Shown in pieces: positions 19,385 to 30,673 of a DNA stretch of 64,000 nt (positions are counted from its first letter, which is position 1; the number at the start of each line of letters is the position of its first letter). The DNA is from Chromatiales bacterium (GTDB taxonomy: Bacteria; Pseudomonadota; Gammaproteobacteria; Steroidobacterales; GCA-2729495): assembly GCA_020831895.1 (NCBI GenBank), contig JAFIFS010000027.1, forward strand, positions 1 through 64,000, given 5' to 3'. The translations under genes and the position numbers were made by a program. The notes under the pieces are model-generated. The model ran no database searches and was not told the origin of the DNA. It was given only the letters and a program-made list of their open reading frames with translations.

Positions 19385-20618
19385 ATTCAGCGAAGCCGAG
19401 CGTAGCCGGCTGCTGTCCGAGCTGCTGGCCGGACGCTTCCCCGACGAGCACGGACGCTTCGGGCCTTTTGGCGGCCGTTACGCGCCGGAAACCCTGATTA
19501 CGGCGCTCGAGCGCATCACCGAGGGCATGCATGCCGCTCTGGCGGACAGCGGGTTCAAGGCGACGCTCGACGGCGAGCTCGCCGAGTGGGTGGGCCGCCC
19601 TACCCCGCTGACCGCAGCGCGTGGTCTCTCGAGGCGCTGGGGTGCCGAGGTCTGGCTGAAGCGCGAGGACCTCGCGCACACCGGTGCCCACAAGATCAAC
19701 AATGCCCTGGGCCAGGCCCTGCTGGCACAGCGCCTCGGCGCACGCCGCGTGATTGCCGAGACCGGAGCAGGGCAGCATGGTGTGGCCACGGCGGCTGCCT
19801 GCGCGCGGGTCGGCATACCCTGCGTCGTCTACATGGGGGCCGTCGACGTCAAGCGCCAGTCGCCGAACGTCGACCGGATGTACCAGCTTGGCGCCAGGGT
19901 GGAGGCGGTCGAGAGTGGCGATCGCACCCTTCGCGCCGCGATCGACGAGGCCTTCCGAGCCTGGGTGGCTGACCCGGAGGAGAGCTACTATCTGCTGGGT
20001 TCCGCGGTCGGCCCGCATCCCTATCCCTACCTTGTGCGGCAACTGCAGTCCGTGATCGGCCGCGAGGCGCGCGAGCAGTGTGTCGCCCGTACGGGTGGCC
20101 TGCCTGATGCGGCCTTTGCCTGCGTCGGTGGCGGTTCGAATGCGATTGGTCTGTTTCACCCCTTCCTGGCAGACACCAGCGTACGGCTCGTCGGGGTCGA
20201 GGCGGGGGGGCGCGGTGCCGGACTCGGCGACAACGCCGCGACGCTGGCCACCGGCCGGCCGGGCGTGCTCCACGGCAGCTACTCGATGCTGTTGCAGGAT
20301 CCGGATGGCCAGGTGCAGGAGACCCACTCGGTCTCGGCCGGCCTGGACTACCCGGGCGTGGGTCCCGAGCATGCGCTGCTGAAGGCCATCGGCCGCGTCG
20401 AATACACGAGCTGCACCGACGACGAGGCGCTGGATGCGCTGTGGGAGTGTTGCCGGGCGGAGGGCATCCTGCCAGCCATCGAGAGCTCGCACGCGCTAGC
20501 CGGGGCGCGGGCCTTCGCCCGCGAGCATACGGGCACGCGGCTGCTGATCGGCCTGTCGGGTCGGGGCGACAAGGACATGCCGACACTCAGCCAGTTCATC
20601 GACCGGATACGTTCATGA
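19374..20618 (+). CDS. trpB: tryptophan synthase beta subunit
   Basis: 414 residues. It condenses indole with serine using PLP. FGPFGGRYAPETL opens the protein. The PLP lysine is in HTGAHKINNALGQ, the glutamate and phosphate-binding loop in AETGAGQHGVATA and GGGSNAIGLFHPF, and the C-terminus is GRGDKDMPTLSQFID. I chose ATG 19374, inside the end of trpF, because an upstream in-frame extension is trpF coding sequence in another frame. Confidence 0.97.
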   Translation: MLSEFSEAERSRLLSELLAGRFPDEHGRFGPFGGRYAPETLITALERITEGMHAALADSGFKATLDGELAEWVGRPTPLTAARGLSRRWGAEVWLKREDLAHTGAHKINNALGQALLAQRLGARRVIAETGAGQHGVATAAACARVGIPCVVYMGAVDVKRQSPNVDRMYQLGARVEAVESGDRTLRAAIDEAFRAWVADPEESYYLLGSAVGPHPYPYLVRQLQSVIGREAREQCVARTGGLPDAAFACVGGGSNAIGLFHPFLADTSVRLVGVEAGGRGAGLGDNAATLATGRPGVLHGSYSMLLQDPDGQVQETHSVSAGLDYPGVGPEHALLKAIGRVEYTSCTDDEALDALWECCRAEGILPAIESSHALAGARAFAREHTGTRLLIGLSGRGDKDMPTLSQFIDRIRS

Positions 20619-21385
20619 GCCAGCCGCACGAGAGGATTGCCGCGGCCCTGCGCCGCGCGCCGGGCGAGCCGCTCGCCCTCGTTCCCTACATTACCGCGGG
20701 TTACCCGTCGCGGGAGCGCTTCATCGAGACGCTGCGCGAGGTGGCCGGGGCCGGCGACGTGGTCGAAGTCGGTGTCCCGTTCAGCGACCCGATGGCCGAC
20801 GGTGTGACGATCCAGCGCGCGAGCCAGGCAGCAATTGCGGCCGGCGTGAGCCTGCGCTGGATCCTTGCCGCGCTGGCTGAGGCCGGTCCGATGCCGGCAC
20901 CAGTGGTGCTGATGAGCTACCTGAACCCGCTGCTCAATCATGGTTTTGAACGCCTGGCGGATGATGCCGCGCGCTCGGGCGTGGCCGGCTTCATCGTTCC
21001 CGACCTGCCGCTGGAGGAGAGTCAGGCCCTGCGCACGGCACTCGAGGCGAGGGGGCTGGCCCTGGTGCAGCTGGTGACGCCCGCCACCCCGCCGGCGCGG
21101 CTGGCGCGCCTGTGCGAGGCGAGCCGCGGCTTTGTCTATGCCGTCACCGTCACCGGCATCACCGGCGGTGACAGCGGACTCCCGTCGACAGTCAGCGAGT
21201 ATCTCGACCGGGTGCGCAGCGTGTCTTCGCTGCCCGTCTGCGCGGGCTTCGGAGTGCGCCGGCCAGAGCACCTGCGCCAGCTCTCCGGGCATGCGGACGG
21301 TGTCGTCGTGGGCTCTGCCCTGGTCGAGGAACTTGAGGCTGGCCGCGATCCCGCGGCCTTCCTGCGCGGCCTGCGCGATGGCTGA
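20615..21385 (+). CDS. trpA: tryptophan synthase alpha subunit
   Basis: 256 residues, TIM barrel that releases indole from indole-glycerol phosphate. The catalytic Glu is in EVGVPFSDPMADG and the second acid in FIVPDLPLEES. The conserved loop VTVTGITGGDSGLPS and the phosphate site VCAGFGVRRPEH are present. It overlaps trpB by 4 bases and is the last trp gene. The following ABC transporter begins only ~19 bases later, so read-through is likely. Confidence 0.96.
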   Translation: MSQPHERIAAALRRAPGEPLALVPYITAGYPSRERFIETLREVAGAGDVVEVGVPFSDPMADGVTIQRASQAAIAAGVSLRWILAALAEAGPMPAPVVLMSYLNPLLNHGFERLADDAARSGVAGFIVPDLPLEESQALRTALEARGLALVQLVTPATPPARLARLCEASRGFVYAVTVTGITGGDSGLPSTVSEYLDRVRSVSSLPVCAGFGVRRPEHLRQLSGHADGVVVGSALVEELEAGRDPAAFLRGLRDG

Positions 21386-21403
21386 GCAGTGGGGGCAGCA
21401 CTG

Positions 21404-23263
21404 ATGGGCGGACGCTTGCTGCCATGGCTGGGTTTCGTCCTGCTGACACTGCTGATGCTGCTGATGATGGTGCAGGTCGACCGCCAATGGCAGCGCCTCA
21501 CCGAGATGAACCGCATCCTGCAGGAGCAGGCCGAGGACATCCGGCGGACACGCGGACTGCTGCGCGACATAGAGCGCAGGCTGCGCGACGGCGTCATCGC
21601 GGTGGGCGCGCCTGCTGCCGGTGCGGACGACGACGGGGCGTTTCCCGACGCGTTCTCGCGCGCGCGACTGGCGGCGAGCCAGCCCGACTTTGCCCAAGGC
21701 GACTGGCTGATGCTGGCCTTCGGTGCCGGCCTGCGCACGCTCACGCCGCTGGTGTCCTCCGATGCCCAGGCAAGCGAGGTGCAGAACTTCGTCATCGAGC
21801 CCCTGATCACGCGCGACCCGGATACGCTCGAGTGGCGTGGCCTGCTGGCTGAAGCCTGGACCGTGTCGCCGGACGGGCTCACGATCAGCTTCGACCTGCG
21901 CCGCGACGTTACATTCTCCGACGGCCGGCCCATGACGGCCCGCGACGTCGAGTTCAGCTTCGAATTCATGATGAACGAGGCGATCGCCGCACCCCGCCAG
22001 AGGGCCTACCTGGCCCGGATCGAGCGGGTTGCCGCGGTCGGCCCGTACCGGGTCGAATTCGTGTTCGCCGAACCCTACTTCAACAGCCTGCAGCTGGCCG
22101 GAACGATGGACATCCTGGCCGAGCACTTCTACGGCCGCTTTCTGGATGATCCCAGGCGCTTCAACGAGAGCCGCGGACTGCTGCTTGGAACAGGCCCCTA
22201 CCGTCTTGCCGACCCGGAAGGCTGGACCCCGGACCAGGGACGGGTCGAGCTGGAGCGCAACCCGCGCTACTGGGGCCCCGTCGATCCACCTTTTGACCGC
22301 ATCGTCTGGCGAGTGATCGAGAACGACAGCGCGCGGCTCACCACTTTTCGCAACCGCGACATCGATGTCTACACCGCCCGGCCGCGCGAGTACCAGCGCC
22401 TTCTTGAGGACCAGGCGCTGCGCGGGCGGACCTGGCATTTCGAGTACATGAGTCCCACGGCCGGGTACAGCTACATCGCCTGGAACCAGCAGCGCGGGGG
22501 CACCCCGACCCGCTTTGCCGACCGACGCGTGCGACGTGCAATGACGCTGCTGACCGACGTTCAGCGGATCATCGATGAGATCATGCTCGGCTATGCGGAG
22601 CCTGCCGTAAGCCCGTTCAGTCCCCGCTCGCCCCAGCATGACCCCTCGCTGACGCCGCAGCCTGCCGATCTGCAGGCGGCGCTGGCCTTGCTCAAGGAGG
22701 CGGGCTATAGCCGGCGCGAGCGGGACGGCCTGCTGGTCGATGCGGATGGCGCCCCTTTCGAGTTCGACCTCGTGTTCTTCCAGGACAACGAGGACACGCG
22801 GCGGATGGTGCTGTTTCTGCGCGACCTCTACGCGCGCGCGGGAATACTGATGCGCCCCCAGCCGACCGAGTGGTCGGTGATGATCGACCTCCTGCAGCGC
22901 AAGGATTTCGATGCGATCACGCTGGCCTGGACCTCTGGCGTCGAGGTCGACATCTTCCAGATGTTCCACTCCAGCCAGTCCATGGAGGGGGGCGACAACT
23001 TCGTCAACTATTCCAATCCCGAGCTCGACCGGCTGATTGATGCGGCCCGGGGCGAGGTGGACGAGGCCAGGCGCATGGAGCTCTGGCAGGCTGCCGAGCG
23101 GATCCTAGTCGAGGACCAGCCATATACGTTCCTGTTCCGCCGCACCACGCTGGCATTCATTGACAGTCGTATCCACAACCTCCAGATCACCGCGCTTGGC
23201 CTGAACCTGATGGCAGTTCCGGTGGAGATCTACGTCCCGGCGGCGCTTCAGCGCCATCGCTGA
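21404..23263 (+). CDS. ABC transporter substrate-binding protein, family 5 (peptide type), membrane anchored
   Basis: About 619 residues. A single N-terminal helix (WLGFVLLTLLMLLMMVQV) is followed by a charged, probably coiled-coil segment (residues ~25-60, QRLTEMNRILQEQAEDIRRTR) before the binding domain. It therefore appears tethered to the membrane rather than secreted free or lipidated. The binding domain has typical family-5 motifs: WTVSPDGLTISFDLRRDVTFSDGRPMTARDVEFSF, LGTGPYRL and VRRAMTLLTDVQRI. ATG 21404 has a GGGGG sequence 8 bases upstream; GTG 21389 is an alternative. It heads a four-gene Yej/Opp-like operon. Confidence 0.88.
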   Translation: MGGRLLPWLGFVLLTLLMLLMMVQVDRQWQRLTEMNRILQEQAEDIRRTRGLLRDIERRLRDGVIAVGAPAAGADDDGAFPDAFSRARLAASQPDFAQGDWLMLAFGAGLRTLTPLVSSDAQASEVQNFVIEPLITRDPDTLEWRGLLAEAWTVSPDGLTISFDLRRDVTFSDGRPMTARDVEFSFEFMMNEAIAAPRQRAYLARIERVAAVGPYRVEFVFAEPYFNSLQLAGTMDILAEHFYGRFLDDPRRFNESRGLLLGTGPYRLADPEGWTPDQGRVELERNPRYWGPVDPPFDRIVWRVIENDSARLTTFRNRDIDVYTARPREYQRLLEDQALRGRTWHFEYMSPTAGYSYIAWNQQRGGTPTRFADRRVRRAMTLLTDVQRIIDEIMLGYAEPAVSPFSPRSPQHDPSLTPQPADLQAALALLKEAGYSRRERDGLLVDADGAPFEFDLVFFQDNEDTRRMVLFLRDLYARAGILMRPQPTEWSVMIDLLQRKDFDAITLAWTSGVEVDIFQMFHSSQSMEGGDNFVNYSNPELDRLIDAARGEVDEARRMELWQAAERILVEDQPYTFLFRRTTLAFIDSRIHNLQITALGLNLMAVPVEIYVPAALQRHR

Positions 23264-24645
23264 TGCTGAACTACCTGTTGCGGCGCACGCTGCTGATGGT
23301 GCCGACGCTGTTCGGCATCACGCTGGTCGTCTTCGTCGTCATGGCGGCCGCGCCGGGCGGGATCACGGCGCAGTCGCTCATCGACGGAGCTGACCTGGAG
23401 CCGGAGACGCGCCGGGCACTCGAGGAGTACTACAACCGGCTCTACGGCCTCGACCAGCCGCCGCCGATCCAGTACCTGCGCTGGCTCAACAGCATCTCCC
23501 CGGCCGGTTTCCCGCGCGAGGCGGACGGCAGCCTCGGCAGCTTCTCGTGGTGGAAGGGCTCCGACCTCGGCACCAGTTTTCGCTATGGCCGGCCGGTAGG
23601 CGACCTGATCGCCGAGCGTCTGCCCGTGACACTGCTGCTGAACCTGCTCTCGATACCGCTGATCTACGCGACAGCGATCGCCATCGGTGTGCAGGCTGCG
23701 CGCACCCGCGGGGGCCGATTCGACGTCGCGTCGAACTTCGTGCTGCTGGGCCTGTGGTCCGTGCCGACGATGCTGGCCGGCGTGCTGTTCATCGGCTTCT
23801 TCGCCTCCGAACAGTACTGGCGCTGGTTCCCCACCGGCGGGCTGGTTCGCCGCGAGGCTATTGACCAGACCTTCCTGCCGCTGCTCGGCTCCGGCACTGA
23901 CCTTTTGCTGCTGTTCCTGTGCACTGGCCTGGCCACCGCGCTGCTGGTCTGGGCGTCGCTAGGTGCGCCGCCGCCGGCGCGCCGCCTTGGCGGACTGTCT
24001 GCCGGTGCCCTGTCCGGCTACCTGATGGCTGCCGCGCTGCATGGGCCGGCGCCCGGGATCCTGCATCTGGTGCTCGCCGGAGCGCTGGCTGCCGTCTTCA
24101 TGGCGCTGTCCGGCCTGCGCAGCGCCCCGCTGCGCGTGATGTTCGCCGGCGCCCTCGGCCTGTCTGCCGGCCTCTGGCTTGCCGGGCGCGCAGGCGTCGA
24201 GCTGGTGCATGCGGGCTGGTTGCTCGACCGTGCATGGCACCTGGTGCTGCCCGTCATCGCGCTGTCCTACGGCGGGCTTGCGTTCCTCGCCAAGCTGACG
24301 CGGGCCTCGCTGCTGGAGAACCTTGCCGCAGACTACGCCCGGACCGCGCGGGCCAAGGGTGTGGACGAGGAGACTGTGCTCTGGCGGCACGTTTTCCGGA
24401 ACTCGCTGCTGCCCCTCATCACCGTGTCGGCCACGCTGCTTCCGAGCCTGCTTGCTGGCTCGGTCATCGTGGAGAGCATCTTCAGCATAGACGGCATGGG
24501 CAAGCTCGCGGTTGAGGCTGTCCAGACCCGGGACCGCGAGCTCGTGCTGTCGGTCACGCTGATCTCCGGCCTGCTGACGCTGGCCGGCTACCTGCTGGCC
24601 GACATCGCTTATGCGATCGCAGACCCGAGGGTCAGCTATGAGTGA
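23263..24645 (+). CDS. peptide ABC transporter permease (YejB/OppB type, enlarged)
   Basis: 460 residues. It starts with MLNYLLRRTLLMVPTLFGIT and ends with the permease signature FLAKLTRASLLENLAADYARTARAKG and the loop VIVESIFSIDGMGKL. A typical OppB is ~310-340 residues. Here about 100 extra, mostly hydrophobic residues (around residues 205-325, Ala/Leu/Gly rich) are inserted before the conserved EAA loop, giving extra membrane passes. Its ATG shares the last base of the binding-protein stop (TGATG). It should import oligopeptides or a peptide-like compound. Confidence 0.88.
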   Translation: MLNYLLRRTLLMVPTLFGITLVVFVVMAAAPGGITAQSLIDGADLEPETRRALEEYYNRLYGLDQPPPIQYLRWLNSISPAGFPREADGSLGSFSWWKGSDLGTSFRYGRPVGDLIAERLPVTLLLNLLSIPLIYATAIAIGVQAARTRGGRFDVASNFVLLGLWSVPTMLAGVLFIGFFASEQYWRWFPTGGLVRREAIDQTFLPLLGSGTDLLLLFLCTGLATALLVWASLGAPPPARRLGGLSAGALSGYLMAAALHGPAPGILHLVLAGALAAVFMALSGLRSAPLRVMFAGALGLSAGLWLAGRAGVELVHAGWLLDRAWHLVLPVIALSYGGLAFLAKLTRASLLENLAADYARTARAKGVDEETVLWRHVFRNSLLPLITVSATLLPSLLAGSVIVESIFSIDGMGKLAVEAVQTRDRELVLSVTLISGLLTLAGYLLADIAYAIADPRVSYE

Positions 24646-25812
24646 GCCGGCGGTGCGCTCGCAGCCCCTGTCGCGCCAGGTGCTCGCGGCCGTACTGGCG
24701 CGCACCAGTGCAAGGCTCGGCCTGGCCTGGATCCTGCTGCTGGTCGTGCTGGCCGCTTTCGCACCTTTCATCGCCAGCAGCCAGCCGCTGCTCATGGTGG
24801 CCTCGGGCGAGCTCAGCTTTCCGGTCCTGAACTACCTGACGCCCATCGATGTGCTGTGGCTTGCAGGGTTCATCCTGGCCGCGGTGGTGATGGCCGCAAG
24901 GCTGCGTGCGCCCCTTGCGCTGGGACTCTGGCTGGCCGGAACTGGCCTCGCCGGCCTGCTCGCGCTGGTACTGCTGGAGCCTCCCGTGCTGACGATCCAC
25001 GAGCAGTACCGGGAGCGCCTCGCGGCTGGGGAAATCGACCGACTGGTGTTCGCGCCGATCCCGTACTCGGCCCGCGACTACCTGCGTGACTATGGTGACA
25101 CGGGGGTCGAGCCACCGCTCGCGGCAGACGCCCGCCGCCACTGGCTGGGCACCGAGGAGAACGGTGCGGACGTTGCCTCGCGCATGATCCATGCCGCGCG
25201 TATCGCCCTGGGCATCGGCTTCATAGCGACCGGGATCGCGCTATTCATTGGTGCGATCATCGGCGGCCTGATGGGCTATTTCTCAGGGATCGTCGACATC
25301 ATCGGGATGCGGCTGGTCGAAATCTTCGAGGCGATCCCGACACTGTTCCTGCTGCTGACCTTCGTTGCCTTCTTCGGTCGCTCGATCTACATGATGATGG
25401 TGATCATAGGCATCACCTCCTGGTCCGGCTATGCGCGCTATGTCAGGGCGGAGTTCCTCAAGCTGCGTGAGCAGGATTTCGTGCAGGCGGCGATTGCCGC
25501 CGGCCTGCCGCTGCACTCGATCCTGTTCCGGCACATGCTCCCGAACGGCATGGCGCCACTGCTGGTGGCCGCGAGCTTCGGTGTCGCCTCGGCGATCCTG
25601 GCCGAGGCTACGCTGAGCTTCCTCGGACTCGGGCTGGTAGACGACCCCTCCTGGGGGCAGATGCTGAACCAGGCGGTGCAGTCCGCGACCTTCAACTGGT
25701 GGCTGGCCGTGTTCCCGGGCGGCGCGATCTTCCTGACCGTGTTCGCCTACAACCTCGTCGGCGAGGCTTTGCGCGATGCTGTGGATCCGCATACGCGCGC
25801 AGGCAAGGCGCG

Positions 25813-25816
<4 letters not shown>
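24638..25816 (+). CDS. peptide ABC transporter permease (YejE/OppC type)
   Basis: About 392 residues. An N-terminal helix and a long periplasmic segment are followed by HWLGTEENGADVASRMIHAARI, the hallmark of OppC/YejE permeases. The six-helix core then has SGYARYVRAEFLKLREQDFVQAAIAAG and ILAEATLSFLGLGLVDDPSWG. Extra hydrophobic helices near residues 65-115 resemble the enlargement in the partner permease. It overlaps its neighbours on both sides (8 and 4 bases). Confidence 0.88.
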
Positions 25817-27459
<1,643 letters not shown>

Positions 27460-27549
27460 CTTTCCGGGTCACTGCCGAAGGATCCCGTGGAGACAGGCGG
27501 CCGTCTCGCGCATAATCATGCTGCCGGCCATGCTTGGGGAGCCAAGTTG

Positions 27550-28257
27550 ATGTTCAGGATGCTGATTGTGCTGCTGGCGCTGGCCTGGCTGCCCGCCGCC
27601 GCCGAACGGGGCCCCGTACTGGTCTTCGGCGCCACTGGCCAGCTGGGCGCCGAGGTCGTGCGTGAGCTGGTCGCGGCTGGCTATCCGGTGACGGCATTCG
27701 TCCGGCCGGGTTCCGACCGCTCTCGGCTGGAGGGTCTCGATATCCAGTACGTGACCGGGGACATGCTCAGGGCCGACCAGGTCGCCCGCGCGCTTGCGGC
27801 ACGTCGCTACGAAGCGGTCATCGAGGCCTCCGCCCGCGGGGGTGCGCCCGACTCTTTCTATCCGGACGTGATGCGTCACGTCGTCGCCGCGGCGCAGGCG
27901 CATGGGTCACCGAGGATCATCCTGCACGGCTCGGTCGGTGCGGGCCAGAACATCGAGAAGTTTCCGCAGGCGCCATTCGGCCGCATGACGACGACCCTGG
28001 CTGCGAAGGGGGAGGCCGAGGCCCTGCTGATCGACAGCGGCCTGCCTTACGTGATCATCCGCAACGGCATACTGATGCGGGATGGCACGCCTGCGACGGG
28101 GCATGCCTACCTGAGTTCCAACCACGCGCTGATGCGCAGCGTCACGCGGGCGGATCTCGCCCGGCTGACCGTGATGTGCCTGCGCGACCGCGGCTGTGAC
28201 GGCCGCATCTGGCATGCGGTGGACGACAGGCTGCCGTTTCCGGATCGCTACCGCTGA
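27550..28257 (+). CDS. NAD(P)-binding Rossmann protein (NmrA/SDR-like) with apparent signal peptide
   Basis: About 235 residues. The first 20 (MFRMLIVLLALAWLPAAAER) look like a cleavable signal peptide. The next residues are a classical Rossmann start, VLVFGATGQLGAEVVRELVAAGYPVTAFVR, followed by VTGDMLRADQVARAL, as in NmrA/HSCARG-like atypical short-chain dehydrogenases. A nucleotide-binding enzyme outside the cytoplasm is unusual. Either the hydrophobic start is a membrane anchor or the real start is later, but no later Met precedes the glycine motif. GGGGAG ~10 bases upstream of ATG 27550 supports the chosen start. Confidence 0.75.
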   Translation: MFRMLIVLLALAWLPAAAERGPVLVFGATGQLGAEVVRELVAAGYPVTAFVRPGSDRSRLEGLDIQYVTGDMLRADQVARALAARRYEAVIEASARGGAPDSFYPDVMRHVVAAAQAHGSPRIILHGSVGAGQNIEKFPQAPFGRMTTTLAAKGEAEALLIDSGLPYVIIRNGILMRDGTPATGHAYLSSNHALMRSVTRADLARLTVMCLRDRGCDGRIWHAVDDRLPFPDRYR

Positions 28258-28278
28258 TTTCCAGGACTGGACCTGACC

Positions 28279-28857
28279 ATGAGCACCCTGATCGCCGGAC
28301 TCCTGATTTTCTTCGCGGCCCACGCGGTGCGCATCTATGCCGAGGGTTTTCGCAGCCGCATGCTGCTGCGTCTCGGCGAGCTGGGGTGGAAGATCGCCTA
28401 CTCGCTGGTCTCGCTGGCCGGCCTGGTGCTGATCGCCTGGGGCTATGGCGAGGCCCGTTCAGCCCCCGTGCCACTCTGGGCGCCACCCGTCTGGACACGG
28501 CACCTGGCCGTGCTGCTGATGGCACCCGCCTTCATCCTGCTGGTGGCCGCCTACCTGCCGGGTACGCGGATCCGCGCCGCGACAGGACACCCGATGCTGC
28601 TCTGCGTTAAGATCTGGGCGTTGGCGCACCTGCTCGCCAACGGCACGCTGGCCGACCTGCTGCTGTTCGGCAGTTTCCTCGTCTGGGCCGTACCGGCCTA
28701 CGCCATTGCGCGGCGCCGGGACCGGCGCCGCGGCACCCGGTATCCGGCCGGGCCCGCAAGCCGCGACATCGTGGCGGCACTGTCAGGCCTGGTTTTCTGG
28801 GCCTTGTTCACATTCTGGCTGCACGAGCTGCTGTTCGGCGTGGCCCCGCTTGCGTGA
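28279..28857 (+). CDS. NnrU family membrane protein
   Basis: 192 residues with about five helices. The opening LIAGLLIFFAAHAVRIYAE, the segment KIAYSLVSLAGLVLIAWGYGEAR and HPMLLCVKIWALAHLLANG are typical of NnrU. NnrU was first named from a nitrate/nitric oxide reduction cluster and is related to heme/isoprenoid membrane proteins. Its biochemical role is not established. It lies 21 bases after the Rossmann protein and upstream of a di-iron protein of the NO-damage-repair type, which fits a nitrosative-stress link. Confidence 0.85.
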   Translation: MSTLIAGLLIFFAAHAVRIYAEGFRSRMLLRLGELGWKIAYSLVSLAGLVLIAWGYGEARSAPVPLWAPPVWTRHLAVLLMAPAFILLVAAYLPGTRIRAATGHPMLLCVKIWALAHLLANGTLADLLLFGSFLVWAVPAYAIARRRDRRRGTRYPAGPASRDIVAALSGLVFWALFTFWLHELLFGVAPLA

Positions 28858-28926
28858 TTCCCGTATTGCCCGATGCTGCCCCGCGTCCGATCCTGCGCCG
28901 CAGGACGCTGGCAAGGGAGAAGCGGG

Positions 28927-29682
28927 TTGGGCAGTTTCAGTCGCGAGACCACGGTCGCCGAGATCGCCGCACGACATCCGTCGCTGCTGCGCGTACTGAC
29001 CGGCAGTGGCCTGCACCGTGCCGGCGAGCCTGAGGACCAGACACTGGACCAGCTCTGCGCGGCGTTCGGCCTGCATCCGGCCATCATCATCCGGATGCTG
29101 GAGACTGCCGAGGCCCGGATCCCGCCGCCGCCGCCGCCGGTCGACCTCGCGCAATGGGCCGATTGCCCGCTCGGCGAGCTGGTCGACCACATCGAGACCA
29201 CCCACCACGCCTGGCTGCGCCGCGAGCTGCCCCCGCTGGTCGAGCTTGCCGGCAACCTGTCGGCGGCCCATCCGGAGAGCGAGCGTCGCCGCGAGCTCTA
29301 CGAGACGCTGGCCGGGATGGCGGACGAACTGGTCGTTCACCTGCAGCACGAGGAGGAATCGGTGTTTCCGATCATCCGCGACCTGCACGCCGGCACCGAG
29401 GTCAGGCCCACGCGCTGTGGCAGCGCGATCGGCGGACCCATCGCCTGCATGGAGAACGAGCACGAGCGCACCGTGGTCGCGCTGAACCGGCTGCGTGAGC
29501 TTGCCGGAGGCTATGCCGCCGGATCTTCGTCCGCCGAGGCGGACCGCGAGCTGCTGCAGGGCCTCACCCGTGTCGAGCAGGACCTGCTGGCGCACATGTA
29601 CAAGGAGAACGAGCTGCTGTTCCCCCGTGCGCTGGCGACAGGGCAGAATGTGCGGGCAGGGAGACCGTCCACCGGCGACTGA
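28927..29682 (+). CDS. hemerythrin-domain di-iron protein, RIC/ScdA/YtfE-like
   Basis: About 251 residues. The N-terminal ~60 residues (TTVAEIAARHPSLLRVLTGSGL) resemble the ScdA N-terminal domain, but the usual Cys-Cys-Gly motif is replaced by a Cys-poor stretch. A proline run links to a hemerythrin domain with the expected ligands: HIETTHHAWL, HLQHEEESVFPII, ENEHERT and HMYKENELLFPR. RIC proteins repair iron-sulfur clusters after nitric-oxide or oxidative damage. I chose TTG 28927 because AGGGAGA lies 7 bases upstream and no ATG fits as well; in-frame ATG 28873 is an alternative. Confidence 0.85.
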   Translation: MGSFSRETTVAEIAARHPSLLRVLTGSGLHRAGEPEDQTLDQLCAAFGLHPAIIIRMLETAEARIPPPPPPVDLAQWADCPLGELVDHIETTHHAWLRRELPPLVELAGNLSAAHPESERRRELYETLAGMADELVVHLQHEEESVFPIIRDLHAGTEVRPTRCGSAIGGPIACMENEHERTVVALNRLRELAGGYAAGSSSAEADRELLQGLTRVEQDLLAHMYKENELLFPRALATGQNVRAGRPSTGD

Positions 29683-29710
29683 GTTCGCCCCCAGCCTGAG
29701 GCAGACCAGC

Positions 29711-30673
29711 ATGAGCACCACCGATGCCGGGGTCGAAACAGCCCTGCCACTCGAGTGCCCCGTGATCGACGGGCGCCGGCAGATCCAGCGGCTGCCGGCC
29801 CGAGCATCCTCGGTGGGCGGCATTCCCGTTGCCCGCCTGCTGCCACTGCGCGAGCGACGCCTGATCGGTGCCTGGTGCTTCCTCGACCACATCGGTCCGG
29901 CACGATTTGCACCCGGCACGGCCGGACTGCGCGTAGGGCCGCATCCGCACATCGGCCTGCAGACCTTCACCTGGATGATCGCCGGCGAGATCCTGCACCG
30001 GGACAGTCTAGGTTACGAGCAGCTGATCCGGCCCGGCCAGGTCAACCTGATGACCGCCGGCGATGGCGTCAGCCACACGGAAGAGACACCACCACATGCC
30101 GGCACCAGCCTGCATGCGGTCCAGCTCTGGATTGCGCTTCCGCGCGCCGAGCGCGCCGTGGAGCCGCGCTTCGACCACTATCCCGAGCTGCCGCGCTTCA
30201 GCCTCGGGGCCTTCAACATCACCCTGCTGACCGGTCGTTGCTGTGGCCACGAGGCCCCGGCGCTGCAGTACTCGCCGCTGCTCGGCCTGGAGCTCAGCTG
30301 GTCCGGGCCGGGCCGGGCCGAGCTGCCGCTACGCCAGGACTTCGAGTACGGCCTGCTGCCACTCGAGGGCATGCTGTCCATCGACGAGACATCGTTCGTG
30401 CCCGGCGAGCTGGCCTACCTCGGCATGCGCCGGGAGTCGCTGGTGTTGCAGTCGGATACGGGTGGCCGTGCGCTGCTGGTGGGCGGCACGCCGCTGGGTG
30501 AGGAGGTCGTGATCTGGTGGAACTTCGTCGCCGGGGAACGCACGACAATCGAGCATGCCCGTCGCGACTGGGATGCAGGCAGCACCCGTTTCGGGACCGT
30601 CAGTGGCTACGATGGCCCGCGGCTGGAAGCCCCGGAGATTCCATGGCTGAGCGCCCCGGTCCGGGGGCACTGA
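29711..30673 (+). CDS. pirin family protein
   Basis: About 320 residues with a double cupin. The metal-binding N-terminal cupin shows GPHPHIGLQTFTWMIAGEILHRDSLG and the second part of the site MTAGDGVSHTEE. The C-terminal cupin ends WWNFVAGERTTIEHARRDW. Pirins bind iron or other metals, and some act as quercetinases or as redox-sensing regulators. The stop codon abuts the stop of the convergent DUF2059 gene (TGATCA), so no terminator fits between them. Confidence 0.9.
   Translation: MSTTDAGVETALPLECPVIDGRRQIQRLPARASSVGGIPVARLLPLRERRLIGAWCFLDHIGPARFAPGTAGLRVGPHPHIGLQTFTWMIAGEILHRDSLGYEQLIRPGQVNLMTAGDGVSHTEETPPHAGTSLHAVQLWIALPRAERAVEPRFDHYPELPRFSLGAFNITLLTGRCCGHEAPALQYSPLLGLELSWSGPGRAELPLRQDFEYGLLPLEGMLSIDETSFVPGELAYLGMRRESLVLQSDTGGRALLVGGTPLGEEVVIWWNFVAGERTTIEHARRDWDAGSTRFGTVSGYDGPRLEAPEIPWLSAPVRGH

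Noticed and set aside
20348-22969. An 873-codon minus-strand frame over trpA and the binding-protein gene
   Set aside because: It is antisense to two well-supported genes, and its composition (Arg/Gln/His rich) is that of a GC-rich shadow.
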